From NCBI GenBank assembly GCA_903813345.2, contig CAIIXF020000012.1:9258432-9322431 (forward strand): 64,000 nucleotides of DNA. Direction: 5' to 3'. Shown piece after piece: positions 26,095-38,666 of the stretch. The stretch's first letter is position 1. Each line of letters starts with the position of its first letter. This DNA comes from Owenia fusiformis. Lineage: Eukaryota; Annelida; Polychaeta; Sabellida; Oweniidae. The notes beneath the pieces are model-generated. The model was given only the letters and a program-made list of their open reading frames with translations. It did not search any database and was not told where the DNA came from. A program made the translations under genes and the position numbers.

Positions 26095-27470
26095 AAACAC
26101 ACACCGAACAAAGTTCGGGGGGCTATTGGAAAGCCGTCCGTCCATCTGTCCATTTGTTTGTCCATCTGTTTGTCCGGGAGATAACTCAAATACCCGTTGA
26201 TGGATTAGATTCAAATTTTATAGGCCTTATGGGGGTAGAACCTCTGCTGGAGAAGGAACTTTTAATATGGCCGTTTAGTTCAAAATGGCTACCACTTTTT
26301 ATAAAAAGTATAATCTTTAATAACTCAAATACTTGTCGACGAATTTGATTCAAATTTTATATGCCAATGCATAGGGATAAAGGAGCTATGCTGTAGATGA
26401 GATTTTTCTTCAAAAAACTTAATCTTTTATAACTCAAATACCAGTGAACTGATTTGGTTCAAATTTTATATGCTGATGCCTAGGGACAAAGTAGACATGT
26501 TCAAGAAAGAATTTCCAAGATGGCAGCTGAATTTCAAAATGGCCTACGATTTTTCATAACAAGACATTATCTCTGATAACTCAAATACTAGTTGATAGAT
26601 TTGGTTCAAATTTTATAAGCTGATGCCTAGATACAAAGGAATTATGCCTAAGAATTTCAAAATGGCTGCTGATTTTCAAAATGGCGGCCATTTTTCGTAA
26701 GAAACACAATCTTTGATAACTCAAAAACCAGTAAACAGATTTGGTTCAAATTTTATGTAATGATGCCTAGGGACGCAGTTGATTTGTTCAACTGAGAATT
26801 TTCAAGATGGTGGCTGAATTTCTAAATGGCCACCATTTTTTCATAAAAAATGTAATCTTTGATAACTCAAATACCAGTGAAAGGTTCTGGTTTAAATTTC
26901 ATATAATGATGCCTAGGGAAAAAGGAGATTTGTTCAAGAAAAATTTTTCAAGATGGCTGCTGAATTTCAAAATTCCTACGATTTTTCATAACAAGACATT
27001 ATCTCTGATAACTCAAATACTAGTTGATAGATTTGGTTCAAATTTTATAAGCTGATGCCTAAGGACAAAGGAGCTACACTGAGGAAGAGATTTTTAGAAT
27101 GGTTGCTAAATATTAAAATGGTAGCTATTATTTGTAAAAAAACGTAAACTTTGACAACTCAAATACCAGTGAATGGAAAATAGCAGTGAATGGATTTTGT
27201 TCAAATTTTATATGCTGACACCTAGGGACACAGTAGCTCTGTTTGATAAAGATTTTAAAAATTGCGGCTGCATTTCGAAATTGCTGCTATTTTTCGTAAA
27301 AAAAGGAAGGTAATCTTTGATAACTCAAATGCTAATTTACGAATATGTCAATTTATATGTTGATGACTAGGGACAAACAAGATCTGCTTAAGAAGGAATT
27401 TTCAAGATGGCCACTAATAATAAATAAAAAAAAAATGTTTTGTTTTGTGGGATGTGCTTCTCTGTGGATT
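26095..27470. mobile_element. Helentron-like repeat element with internal tandem units
   Basis: It begins with CGAACAAAGTTCGG and a (GTCC/GTCT)n tract, then runs through about eight degenerate units of about 130 bp. Each unit has TAACTCAAATACC, GATTTGGTTCAAATTTTAT and CAAGATGG blocks. It ends with TGGGATGTGCTTCTC and TTGCTGTTG, a worn form of the family end. The same family is seen at 34158-34921 and 35654-36675. Confidence 0.6.
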
Positions 27471-28691
27471 TGCTGTTGTTTTATAGTTTAATCTAGGTAT
27501 ATGAGGACACAAGTGTGAATTATATGGTCATATATGTTGCTTGGCTTGAACTAAACAGGTTTATATGCGTAGAACTGATTTTATGTGCTTTAAATAGCAA
27601 GCAGTTTAACTCTCTAACCTAAAACCTTGTGCAATTTACTCTAAACTTGAAGTTGATATATATTTTACACTTTGGACTTTCTTTGTGTTGAATTTATTTA
27701 ACATTTATCACATAACCACTGATGACCAATTATCTCAAGAAAAGAATACTATAGTTTGGAATATAGAGCTATGTATCTCATACTTTTGTTGGTTTGGGGT
27801 AGATACATCCTCCGATCACAGGGCTTCGAAATCCAGAATATATTCTTTCATTTTACCCCCTGCGGTAAGCAGTTACCATTTCCCTGATTAAGAACTTGCA
27901 ATCTGATTGGCTGTCACAACGCTGCGACAGAAATCATGTATAAGTCATTGCGCATAATTAGATCATGTGATTCAGTTAAATCGGGCGCTTCCAAATTGGT
28001 TATAGCAGGGGGGAAAAAGGAGGTACGGATTCTAAACACCTGCTTAGGAGGATGGGGTAGATATCACCCGGGAATATATATCATACCTGAGGAGCGGGCA
28101 GAATATAAAATATATGTCCTGCTCCAGTCCAAATGCGGGCCGATATAATATATCCATCCCGCTCCTGGGAATTTTTTTGTGTAGTGTAATGATGCATTGT
28201 GGGACTTCCTCAGATGAAAAATCAAAATAAATCTTAAAGGTCCAGTGAAATTCTGTAAATTCTGTCCATTAGACTTATACATATAACATTTTGTGTAAAA
28301 TGTGTATCGGTTATATTTGAAGCTGGATATAGTTGTACATTGTTTGATACTATATAAAAGTGTATCTCATACTTGAGTGGGTTTGGGGTAGATATCACCC
28401 GGGAATATATATCGTATCTGAGGAGCGGGCAGGATATATTGTATATGTCTCGCTCCAGGCCAAATGCGGGCAGATATAATATATCCATCCCGCTCCCAGG
28501 AATTTTTCAAAAATTCAAAAAAGTTTAAATATCAAAAGTTTTAATTAAAATTTTTTAAGTTTAAATGTTACAATTTCATTGTATTGAACAAAAAGAATAT
28601 TACGAAAATGTTCAATATAAATACCTTGTCATCTGAAAAAGGTGGAAAAGGTTATATCTACCCTAAACCCACTCAAGTATGAGATACACCA

Positions 28692-28823
28692 GTTATGCAC
28701 GGTCGGTTTGGATACATGGAATATCCCTTGGGATATACAATACATCTTCCCTCGGTCCCTCAGGAAGATATATTGTATATCCCTCGGGATATTCCCTGTA
28801 TCCAAAACCTCCCAGTGCATAAC
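28692..28823. other. 132-bp near-perfect hairpin
   Basis: The arms start GTTATGCAC and end GTGCATAAC. The inner 41 bases of each arm (from GGATAC... to ...GTATCC) pair with about four mismatches around a 12-base loop. It is most likely a tiny fold-back MITE; its shape would also suit a small-RNA precursor if transcribed. It adjoins an inverted pair (28362 and about 28687, GTATCTCATACTTGAGTGGG and inverse). Confidence 0.65.
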
Positions 28824-29398
28824 CCCTATATATACTATTCCACTACACTGTCTCTTGATATTCAGCTGTTCAGTCAATTAATGTACTTCAAATTTATATT
28901 ATAATTAGTTGTAAATCTGAGAAAAAAGTTACTTGCTTACACTTTGTAAAAAAATGATGAGGTTCCAAACCAATGGTTTTAAACCATATACATGATATAG
29001 GTATCAAAATTATCTGCATCGTGTCACTTGGTGATTCTGTCATTCTTTTACTTGAGTCCAGATACCAAAATTCAACTTTCACAATAATTTTGTCTTTTTG
29101 CTAACAAAAAGTTTGGCACCTCACTCGTAGCATCACTAACATTTTCAATAAAGATTTGCTGTGGTTTTTGATACTTACATGGTACATTCAAAGTCTTATG
29201 AAATACAGTGTAATGTTATATTATTGGTCTAATACAAGCCTTTTACACAGGTACTAACCAGACCTTTGATACCATAAGTATCAAGAGGCTATGATACTTT
29301 ATGTGTATGATCACTTAAATGGTATGACGAGGGCGGGTTATACCCTTATTTTATAAGGCTTTGCTACTATAGTACATAGATCATGGTATGATCCCCTT

Positions 29399-32300
29399 CT
29401 AACGAGGTTTTGCTACTATCTTAAATTTAGGTGCGATTAAAGTATCTGGCCCAGCTATAAATTTCCTCATATCAAACAGGACAGGATTTTCAGGGTCGGC
29501 TTGCTCGAAGTAAAAGTTTTGTAACAGCTGTGTAAAGAGGAGAAACACCCTGGTTTTTGCAAGAACTTCTCCCATACAGACACGTCTACCTGCTCCAAAT
29601 GCCAGTACCCTGTAATAAATTCATTTCATTTTGTCACACATGGCAAAACAGTATTTCTGCATGAAAAAACAATTTGTGATCACTAATGCCAACATTTTTC
29701 ATATCAATGTCCCAAAAATATGTGTTAAAAGTTTCCACACATGGCAATGTTTATAATCATGCCAAAATATTAGTGAACATAAAGACATTGTTATTATGAT
29801 TGCTCGGATTTTGAATTATGGGACACAAAACACTTCTCACATTTGTCATTGAAAAAAAATAGTCAGATTGAATTGAAATTTATACAGTGGTCAATCTCTA
29901 TTGTTTAGGTCAGAATCCAACTGACGCTTTTCTTTCTTCATGTGGAACTAGATTGCCATTAGAGTCCAGGAATCTTGTAGGATCAAAGGAATCTAGGTCG
30001 TGTTTGAAGCAATGCTTATCATGGCCCATATCTAGATATCTACATAATTTAGATTATAATTTGACTTACGCTTTTCTTTCCTCATGTGGAACTAGATGGC
30101 CGTCAGAGTCCAGGAATCGTGAAGGATCAAAAGAATCTGGGTTGTGTTTGAAGTTACGCTTATCATGGTGCATGCCATATAAGTTCATCCAAACCTGTAA
30201 GACAATGTATTTGATTGAAGTTGCTTATAGGCAACAGTTATTTAGACCCTTTTCTCTATTGAGTTTAGTTGAGTAATTGAGCACTTTAGCACATAAACAC
30301 AATGCAACCAAGACTATGAAATTCACCAGATAACATCCTGGTTGCTGAATGCTGAAGTGAGGAATTCTTGCTAGATTATTGGAGCTTCTGGATATATTTG
30401 CTCATGAGTGACTAACGTTTCAGTAACCAGATGTTACTATTAACATATGGGTAAAATATTTTGATACAAATGAACCCCTTTGTTGGTGAAAATGATGAAA
30501 TTTTAAATTCCCCATATGGAAGTTTATCCATTTTGTCTTTATAATCAGGTTGGAAAAGTGAATATGAATGATTATTCAGCTAACCATGACCCTGTGTAAA
30601 ATATGAGAAACTTGGTTTTGTGATTCATTAAATGAAATTGGCGCAATCATCCCTGTTTTTTGGTATTGATGTCCCCTTCAACCTTTTGTGGATGGTTTTT
30701 GGCAGTTTGCATCTGTTTTTTGCAGTCGTTGTCTGTCACAAATGGCAAGTTGTAAATTTTTTTCATGTTAATGCCTTATTTTTGTTGTGTTTTAACAAAC
30801 TTTACATCTGTACTGTAGTAACAGCTTGCTACTTGGTCGTTGCATTATCAACTGCCTGGAAAACTGCTTATTAGTTCAATTAGAAAATTATACATGATAA
30901 GTTTTGGCATGCTTTGTAAATTACATTACAGCCATTTTGCTTTTTAGAGTGGGATATTTATTATTGTGTATCTTGTTTTACCAAACTAAAAGATGAAGAT
31001 TGCATTTAAATTTGGTTGGTAAATTATTTTGTGGTATTGGCCCATACTTAATTATTACTGATACAAGTTTTATAAAACTTGGACCAAGTATTAGACTTAA
31101 TCAGATTTATATTAAATCAGATTTTGGCAGGGTTTGGTGAATTTTTCATAAATGCCTGATTAAAGCAGATGACAAATTAAGCAAAATTAAATGAACAATA
31201 CAATGTACTGTATATGAAAAATAATCAAAATAGACATGAATGTATTTACCTGTGTATTCTTTGGGAGATCACAACCAGCTATATTGGTATCACAAGTTGT
31301 TTTATGTAAGATTGTTGGGATCGTCGACATGTAACGCAGCGTTTCAAGAATTGTTGCTTCCATATATGGCATCTTCTCACGATCTGATAGATCCGGAAGC
31401 TGTTCTTTACCAATCACATGATCAATTTCCTCATGGAGCTTACTTTGAATGTCAGGAAAGTTCATCATTGCAAGTAGGAATCCGGATGTGGTTGTACGTG
31501 TTGTGAAAATTCCTGATAAATAATTAATAAACAAATTGGTTATAGGGCTTTGACACTTCTAGAACTTTGATTGATTATTGTAGCTCTGCTAATACACATT
31601 TCTTTGTTTGTTTTAAAGGTCCGCTATAAAGTGTAAAAATATGAAATATGAATTTATCATTTGATATATACTATTTTCCACAAATCATAAAAGTGAAAAA
31701 GAACTATTGATATTTCAGAATCTTAAGTTGAATTCTTAAAATTCTTCTTCCCAGTTTTTATTAAAATGAAAACCAAATACCCAATGTATATGTATATGAT
31801 TAATATTAAATTGACACATCCATCCTCTGCAGATCTTATATTTCCTTTTCTTTGACCATTTAATTCAATGTGATCATATCTCGTTCCATCTCTGCAGGTC
31901 TGAAATTTTCTCTTGAATCAAGCTGCTTCAGTTGTAGTATGGTTACACAAAATAGATCAAAGTTATTAGCTAATGAAACATAATCAAGAACTATTTAAAT
32001 TGATAGTAAATTGGAAGATTCCTGTTAAAACCAAATCCAGGGTCTGCAGAGTGGAAAAATGCACTAAAGAACTAGTCTAAACTATGAAAAGGATTTATAC
32101 CTGCAATGAAAGTATCAGTCATGATTCCAAAAATACCATCATCTGTTATTGTACCCTCCTCCTTAGCGGCCAATAACTCTGCGATGAGTGTCCTCTCACC
32201 ACTTTCCTATAACACACGTTGAAATGTCACCCAGAATCCAACCCATTAAAGGGCACAATGTTTTAATGGAGTAAAAGATAAAGTTTTACCAAAATATCAA

Positions 32301-35300
32301 TGCACATAGTTTACATATTTATTCATTGTACATATTATATCATAAGTATTGTACCTGTTTATAATGTTTGAACCTTTCAATCCACTCCGTAAAGGTTTTA
32401 TTACGGCAGTTTATCATTTCATTCAATGTTGAATAAACAGGGTTGCCAAAGTAACGTGTCCATGGGAACATCTCTATAAGATAGTAAAATGGCCCTCTAA
32501 AATTCACATCGAAGTCCTGTAACAATTTCCTAGCGAATTCTCCGTCATCTTCTTTATAGGGCGTATTTTCACCAAGCATCTTAAAAAAATTGTTAATTCA
32601 AAGTATTTTTGGTGACAGACAGAATATTGCTTTTGGGACATGATCAGACAACTTTGACATATTCTATCTCCAATCTATTATGTAATAATTAAACAATCAA
32701 CACAAGTATATATACAATATTCAAGCAGATATCAGACAAATTCATAAAAAAATTCTACTAAGTAAAGATGAGCTGAAAGTTGTTGTATATATGGCTTTTC
32801 AAGGTTCAATAGACTACTTTGAATGGACTTTCATGTATAGTTTTAAGTCCTTTCTGTTGAAGATACTCCTGAAAAACGTGAGAAAATTGAATTTGAGTCA
32901 GAATCGTCCTCTGACTCTGAGGATGAAAAAGCTTCCCCAAGATTCGATTCATCATCTGATTCAATGTCACTTTCGGGTGGGATATTTACTATCCTATCCC
33001 ATATTGGCTGCAGTCCTGGGTTATAGTGTATTTATTGCATCAATATTCGTAACATTAATATCTTCGGTTTTTACCCCACGGAGTAAGTTAAACCGAACAT
33101 TAACAAAACCAGTTACAACAAATGGTACCTACTATCCCACATATAATTGACTGTCTTACACAACAAATATGTAAAATGCTTCAAAACTGTATTCGACCCG
33201 ATCAAATATAAATTTGATAAGTATTTTAAATATGTGCTATGCCAAGTACCATTCGTATTGGGTAAACATATTCATTTGTGGTAAACATATTAATTTGTGG
33301 GGTAAGTCACGTGACTTACCGAATGCTTTTATATAAACCAATGTTCACTGTTTTGATGTGGGGTAAGTCACGTGACTTCGACCATGTGACTTGCGCCATC
33401 TATATATTCAAAGAGCTCTGGTGTGATTCTCCAATCGCGAAAACGGATCTTCTATTAAGAAAGGATCGCTTGTAGACTCATGCCTGTTGTAATGATCTAA
33501 TAACTTCTTAATTTCCTCTCTGAATTGTGAATATGAATCGTATTCAAATTCTTTTTCCTCGCTTGTTTCATCCATTTTGAAATAATTTCTACGTCACTGG
33601 TCACGTGATTTACCGAATGGTTTTATGCCACATGCAGCATGTGTCATTTATGTGGGGTAAGTCACGTGACTTACCCCATATAATTTTATGCGAAAGTACA
33701 TGTCATTAATTATGTGGGGTAAGTCAATATATGTCTGTGCTATTTTGTACTCTATGATTGTTCGGTAAATGAACATTGTTTGGTTCTAAAGTGTATTTGT
33801 ATTTGATGCGTGTTCTAAATATATTTGTCAACCGTCTTTGTTCGTGTGTGTACATGGACTTCAATATGCGATATTTTACCAAACACTGAATAACAAAAAC
33901 CGCATATACAAGTGCATTTACCGCATATAAAGGTACATAAATCAAATATAAATGTGTAAAAACAAACAAATTTAGTACGTGTTTCGAATTATTTTAATAG
34001 AGTGGAATATCGAATGGTTGTAATCAAATACAAAAGTGTGAAAATCGAATAAAGATGCAGAAAAAATTCCATACTGGGTGTCTAGGCATTAATTGTCTAT
34101 CTAGGCATCGTAATTAACTAAAGTTGAAATGTTCCTTTGTTCCTAAACTTGTTTATTATCCCAACGAACGAAGTTTGGTAGGGATATAGTGAAGCCCTCC
34201 GTCCGTCAGTCCGTCAGTCAGTCCGTCAGTCAGTCCGTCAGTCAGTCCGTCCGTCCGTCCGTCCGGAAGATAACTCAAATACGAGTTGACGGATTTTCTT
34301 CATATTTAGTGGAATGATGTATATTGGTGAATAGTTGTACGCAAAAAAAAAATTTTTCAAGATGGCCGCCGCTTTAAAAATGACGGGACTTTTTCGCAAA
34401 AACCATAAATTTTTCATTCTAAACCAAAGTAATTCATATTATTGTTTGAAATTTTGGTAGTATATTCGCAACATCTATCTATTTCACATATATTCTGTGT
34501 TTTTCATCCTGACCCCCAGGGGCCGTGTATGGGGGGTCAGGAAAACAGTAATTTTCGCTAATTTTTAGATCTTTCTGAAGTATAGCTTTATTATACTCAA
34601 ATGAAAGGCAATTAAGAGTAGATTGCAAATATTGTATCTTTTTTCTGATTCGAGCCTCGTAAAATTCAAAATGGCCGTCTCCCTTCAAAGTATGGTTATA
34701 TTATACTCAAATTGAAGGAATTTTGGAGTGGATCACAATTTTGGTATTATTCTTCAGATTTGAACCTCAGAAAATTCAAAATGGCTGCTTTGCAGGAATT
34801 CGCAATTCTAAAATCTAAATTTTTCAATTTTAACCAAAGTAATGAGTATAATTGATTGGAATTCGGTAATTGATATTTTGTTCGTTGGGATTTGCTACTC
34901 CGCAGAGTTGCCATTGTCTAGTTGATCGATTATAGACAGAAAAATTAAGAAATGATTGAAAAAAAATTGACCGAACTACTGACCATGTACAGAGTTTTAA
35001 TTACACTGAACAAAAGATGCTCCCAGGGCAAGTTAGGGGGCGTAGCAGCTGACAATGGCGTGAGATTCAAAAAGTCATAAAAACTCGTAAATCAGTGGAA
35101 AGGAGTTAGACCATGACATCAACTCTTAAGCAATGAAAAAAATGTTGAACAGTTTTATTGTCTCTGAAGCCTAATGTGCCTTTAACCTCTTGAATCCCAG
35201 TCTCTAAAATCGGTTGAAACCAGATAATTTTTCATTTTTGCCACTTTTTGATATTTAACTACATTCATATACAACTTTAGATGCTCAACTTAGTAAAATC

Positions 35301-38300
35301 AGATGGCGGAGATCATTTCTACAAATTCTAAAACAAGTTTTGTTTAAATTGGATGGAAATTGTTATAAGAGCAATTTTAGTGAAAAATTTTGTGACAGAT
35401 TTGACCGTCACCCTTGGTTTCAAGGTAATTTCTGAGGTGACAAGATATCTCTTCACTCCAGGTAGTCAAGAGGTTAATGTACATACCTAGGCCTAGCCTA
35501 TCACCCTGTCTTTTTTCCTCCAATTCAGCTTATTCAATATCATAGATTTCTCCATGATGAAGTGAAGGCACAAAGAAAAGTTCAGATATATTTGAAATTG
35601 GTAATGAAAAGCTTCAACTAATGAACCATGGATTCAACATCAAATGTTTTATTATCCCATTCGAACGAAGTTCGGAGGGATATAGGGAACGCCTCCGTCC
35701 GTCCGTCCGTACGTACGTACGTACGTACGTCCGTCCGTCTGTCTGCTGTCCGTCCGTCCGGGCAATTACTCAAATACCGTTGGCCCGATTTTGTTCATAT
35801 TTTGTACACATATACCCTATGTGGGTAGAAATTCTGCTCGACAGCCGATTTTCAAAATGGCCGCTCATTTAAAAATGGCGGCCATTTTAGTGCGGATTTT
35901 ACAGTAATTTAGTTGCAATATGTAAAACTGTAATAGCATTATGTTTTAAATGTAAAATAATGATATAGGACATTGATAAAGCTAGAAATGTAGATATTAA
36001 AGAAGCGCATGGAAGCCATCTTGAAAAATGGCGGCCTTTACTCGTTATTTTACAATTTTTGCTGTAACTCAAAAAGTAGTGGAGCGATTTTGTTCATATT
36101 TGGTTTGTGAATACCATAAGCATGGCACACTGTCTAATGACACTTTTGGTAGAAGGCGGCCATTTTGAAAAATGGCCGCCATTTTAACATATTTTACTAT
36201 AACTCAAAAAGTAGTGGAGCGATTTTGTTCATATTTGGTATGTGAAAAATATAAGCATGGCACACTGTCTAATAACACTTTTGGTAGAAGGTGGCCATTT
36301 TAAAAAATGGCCACCATTTTAACATATTTTACTGTAACTTGAAAAGTGGTGGAGCGGTTTTGTTCATATTTGGTATGTGAATATCTATAAGCACGGCACA
36401 CTGTCTAATGACACTTTTGGTAGAAGGCGGCCACCATTTTGAAGTATTTTACTTGAAAAATAGTGAAGTGATTTTGTGCATATTTGGTATGTGAATACTA
36501 AAAAAAGCATATTACTTCTTCTGATGACAACTTGGCTAGTGAGCAACCATTTTGAAAATGGTGGCCTTTCTTATGTGTGTTATTTCATGATATTTGCTAT
36601 ATATTTCGTTTGTAAAAATGCCAGCCATTTCTGTTTGTTGGGATTCGCTACGCTTTGGCATTGCCGTTGTTCTGGTTTTTATATCCAAAGATTTGGAAAA
36701 ACATTGAACAGTTGAATGGTCTCACTCATAATGTCTTTTTAACATGTTTAATGAATTCATTTGAATCATAATTATTTCAAATTATTGGAATACCATGTGG
36801 TCAATATAGTACCATAAAGATTTATTGAGAATTTGTTCACATTTCATCAAAATGCAGAATATTATGAATGCTTAAGCCTGGAAATGTGGAAACCTCCTTA
36901 TCCTAACTCTTTTAGCTGGTCCCGATGGCATTTGAATTTGACAAGTTTTACAGTCTTGTGTAGTAGTATATGAATGTATATATTATGAATGACTGCCTCA
37001 TTTTGAAGAAATAATGAAAAATAGTTTCCCTTTGGAATATATTTCCATCTGCAAATTACAGGGTGGTCCAAAAAAAGTGGACCCCTGCAACAGGCTATAT
37101 TTTCCTTAATAGTTTCATGAATGGGCTCAAATTATCACATGTTGTAGAGAAGGGTCTACAATTTTGGTTGATGCCATAATTTATTCGCAGTCTTAAATTT
37201 TGAAGAAATAACAAGAGTTAACAAACATGCCTGAAAATAAGATATTGTGCAAAATTTTACCAATGTGATTCATGGAAATAGTTGAAAGACATTGGATGAT
37301 CTTTCAACAGCTTTCAGTTAGAGATACAAGCTTAATACCCTACCATATGACAAAAGGGACACTTTTAAGCAAAAAACACATTTCACACGTTCATTGATCA
37401 TTTTGAAGCAGTTTTAACCATTCAACAGCTGAGGCGTATGTTACTTACACAAACAGTTAGAGGGGGGCTCTTGTGGAAGGAAGTTGCCCCTTTTGACTGG
37501 GTATCTGAGAAACCTTTCATCAATAAGCTTTAAAATATCAAAAAAAAATCCAATATTCAATGTTTTGAGTCATATTTCATTAGAATTGGTCCATGATTTA
37601 TGAAGATATTGACATTCCAAGATCATATAGGGGTATATCCAGTGAAATATTTTTCGTCTATGGAAGCTTAGAACATTTCTTTGGATCACAATAACTTTGT
37701 AACTAACAAAGGTAGGATGCTAGTTTTAATCCATAATGTGCAGGATTTAAAATTGAACAAAGGCAGAAAATATTAGTTCTTTAACACTGCAGCTTAAAAA
37801 ATGTCAGGGGAAGGGTGTTGAAGGGTTGAAGAATCGCGGATATTGAAAATCACATTTTATCCATTTTCAGTAATGTTTGGTTAGGGCTTATAATTTATGC
37901 AAATTTCAAGACTAAGAAAAATGTGTGGTACCAACATAAATTTTAGACCTTTTCTACAACATGTGAAAATATGAAGGAATTCCTGCAAGTAATAAGGGAA
38001 ATATGGCCCGTTGCAGGGGTTCACTTTTTTGGACCACCCTGTATTTTGTCTTATTATGATTCTTTTGATATAAAATCTTGTTCAACTGACAATTTAGATT
38101 CATTAAGTTATACCTACCACACATATAATGATCCGACATAACAGATTTTGAAGTTTGTCATGAGATTGGAAAGGTTGACCATTTTCTTCTTTAAACTCCT
38201 TCACTGTCTGGCTTATGTTTTCATTTGAGAGGTTCACAATTCTACTGATTCCATCCCCATGCTGTTTGAGTCCACGTAATCCTAGTTTCTTGTTTGCTTC

Positions 38301-38666
38301 AAACCTTTGAGTAAAATCCTGTATGAATATGCCATGAGATAACAATTTTTTCAATGCATATGATTTTTCGAAAGGCCTTCCAGCAAAATCATTTGATCTT
38401 TCTACCAGTGCCTCATAGATACTATCATAATCACTCAGTATGACAATTTCTTCACCAAGAATGCTTATTTTGAATGCATCACCATATTCTTTTGCCCATA
38501 TTTGAACTTGCCAAACTGGGCCTCCATCTTGAATAAAGCTATGGATGTTTCCAATGATTGGTAAGCCTCTGGGTCCTGGAAGGTGTATGGTTTTCCTGAC
38601 CATGTACTTGTATATGTGATATGTTAAAAACACCACTGCACTGGCTAGAAGTAACTCATTAAGCAT
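29399..38666 (-). CDS. Cytochrome P450 gene D, complete, six exons
   Basis: Third complete paralogue, 492 residues. Exons (minus strand): 38666-38118, 32579-32355, 32206-32101, 31512-31250, 30194-30070, 29609-29399, with the same phases as B and C. The hinge is LPGPRGLPIIGN, the C-helix segment FEANKK, the I-helix AGIFTT. ExxR (ETLR) and the haem loop FGAGRRVCMG are intact. Exon 2 starts with ATG where B and C have CTG. Exon 1 is nearly identical to that of gene C, so these two are the youngest pair. Intron 1 (5.5 kb) holds several insertions. A 4.1-kb fold-back element sits only about 90 bp upstream of the start codon, which may have displaced its promoter or lengthened its 5' UTR. Confidence 0.93.
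29926..30036 (-). pseudogene. Extra partial copy of P450 exon 5 (gene D)
   Basis: It is 144 bp beyond the end of the real exon 5, in the position matching gene C. The reading HNPDSFDPTRFL is kept and the donor is GC|GTCAGT. No usable acceptor is present. Confidence 0.7.
32632..33005 (+). other. Coding-like acidic fragment inserted in intron 1 of gene D
   Basis: Orthologous to 19899-20268. One plus-strand frame reads VEDTPEKREKIEFESESS and goes on through an Asp/Ser-rich run to SLSGGIFTILSHIG. Compared with C it has five more residues in frame. Origin unknown. Confidence 0.45.
33021..34074. mobile_element. Gene-D-specific insertion with repeated GTCACGTGAC palindromes
   Basis: Gene C reads CCTGGGTGTCTAGG without interruption (about 20268), while D carries 1054 extra bases bounded by TGGG on both sides, taken as a 4-bp target duplication. 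The ends TATAGTGTATTTATTGCATC and the inverse of ATGCAGAAAAAATTCCATAC are weakly inverted. Inside are four GGTAAGTCACGTGACTTACC-type palindromes and one half-copy (about 33714). No coding region. Confidence 0.65.
34158..34921. mobile_element. Helentron-like non-autonomous element in intron 1 of gene D
   Basis: It is absent from C and B (GTTTATTGATGGATTATAG / GTTTATTGATCGATTATAG). It starts ATCCCAACGAACGAAG after TT, has the subterminal inverted pair CCCAACGAA/TTCGTTGGG, contains a (GTCC)n/(GTCA)n microsatellite, and ends near TTGTCTAG before TT. Insertion between T and T, subterminal inverted repeats and a microsatellite match Helentron-associated elements. Confidence 0.65.
35186..35473. mobile_element. 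piggyBac-type MITE (TTAA target) in intron 1 of gene D
   Basis: Orthologue of 20614-20898: ends CCTCTTGA and TCAAGAGG, TTAA on each side. The 285- and 288-bp copies are very similar, consistent with a recent C/D duplication. Confidence 0.8.
35654..36675. mobile_element. Second Helentron-like element in intron 1 of gene D
   Basis: It begins ATCCCATTCGAACGAAG after TT, followed by (GTCC)n and (GTAC)n tracts and three to four units of about 130 bp with AGTGGAGCGATTTTGTTCAT and GGCCATTTTGAAAAATGGCC. It ends GTTGGGATTCGCTACGC...GTTGTTCTGG. The matching stretch of gene C (about 21075-21415) is missing from D here, so the insertion was accompanied or followed by a deletion. Confidence 0.65.
37059..38041. 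mobile_element. Tc1/mariner-like element in intron 1 of gene D (shorter copy)
   Basis: Same TIRs, TA target and site as 21798-24564 in gene C, but 983 bp long. It lacks the nested element (empty site at about 37573) and a further block of about 770 bp. Inherited from the C/D ancestor. Confidence 0.85.

Larger units (their letters stand above)
25190..29398. other. Spacer between P450 genes C and D
   Basis: It holds the 5' flank of gene C (25190 to about 26000, matched by 42886-43560 upstream of gene D), a Helentron-like repeat element (about 26095-27470), and a duplicated block containing palindromic sequences (28047-28170 and 28377-28505). It also holds a strong hairpin (28692-28823) and the 3' flank of gene D. 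No coding region was recognised. Confidence 0.55.

Noticed and set aside
26807-27055. 82-codon frame in the repeat element upstream of gene C
   Set aside because: Falls in tandem units of the Helentron-like element with no protein signature.
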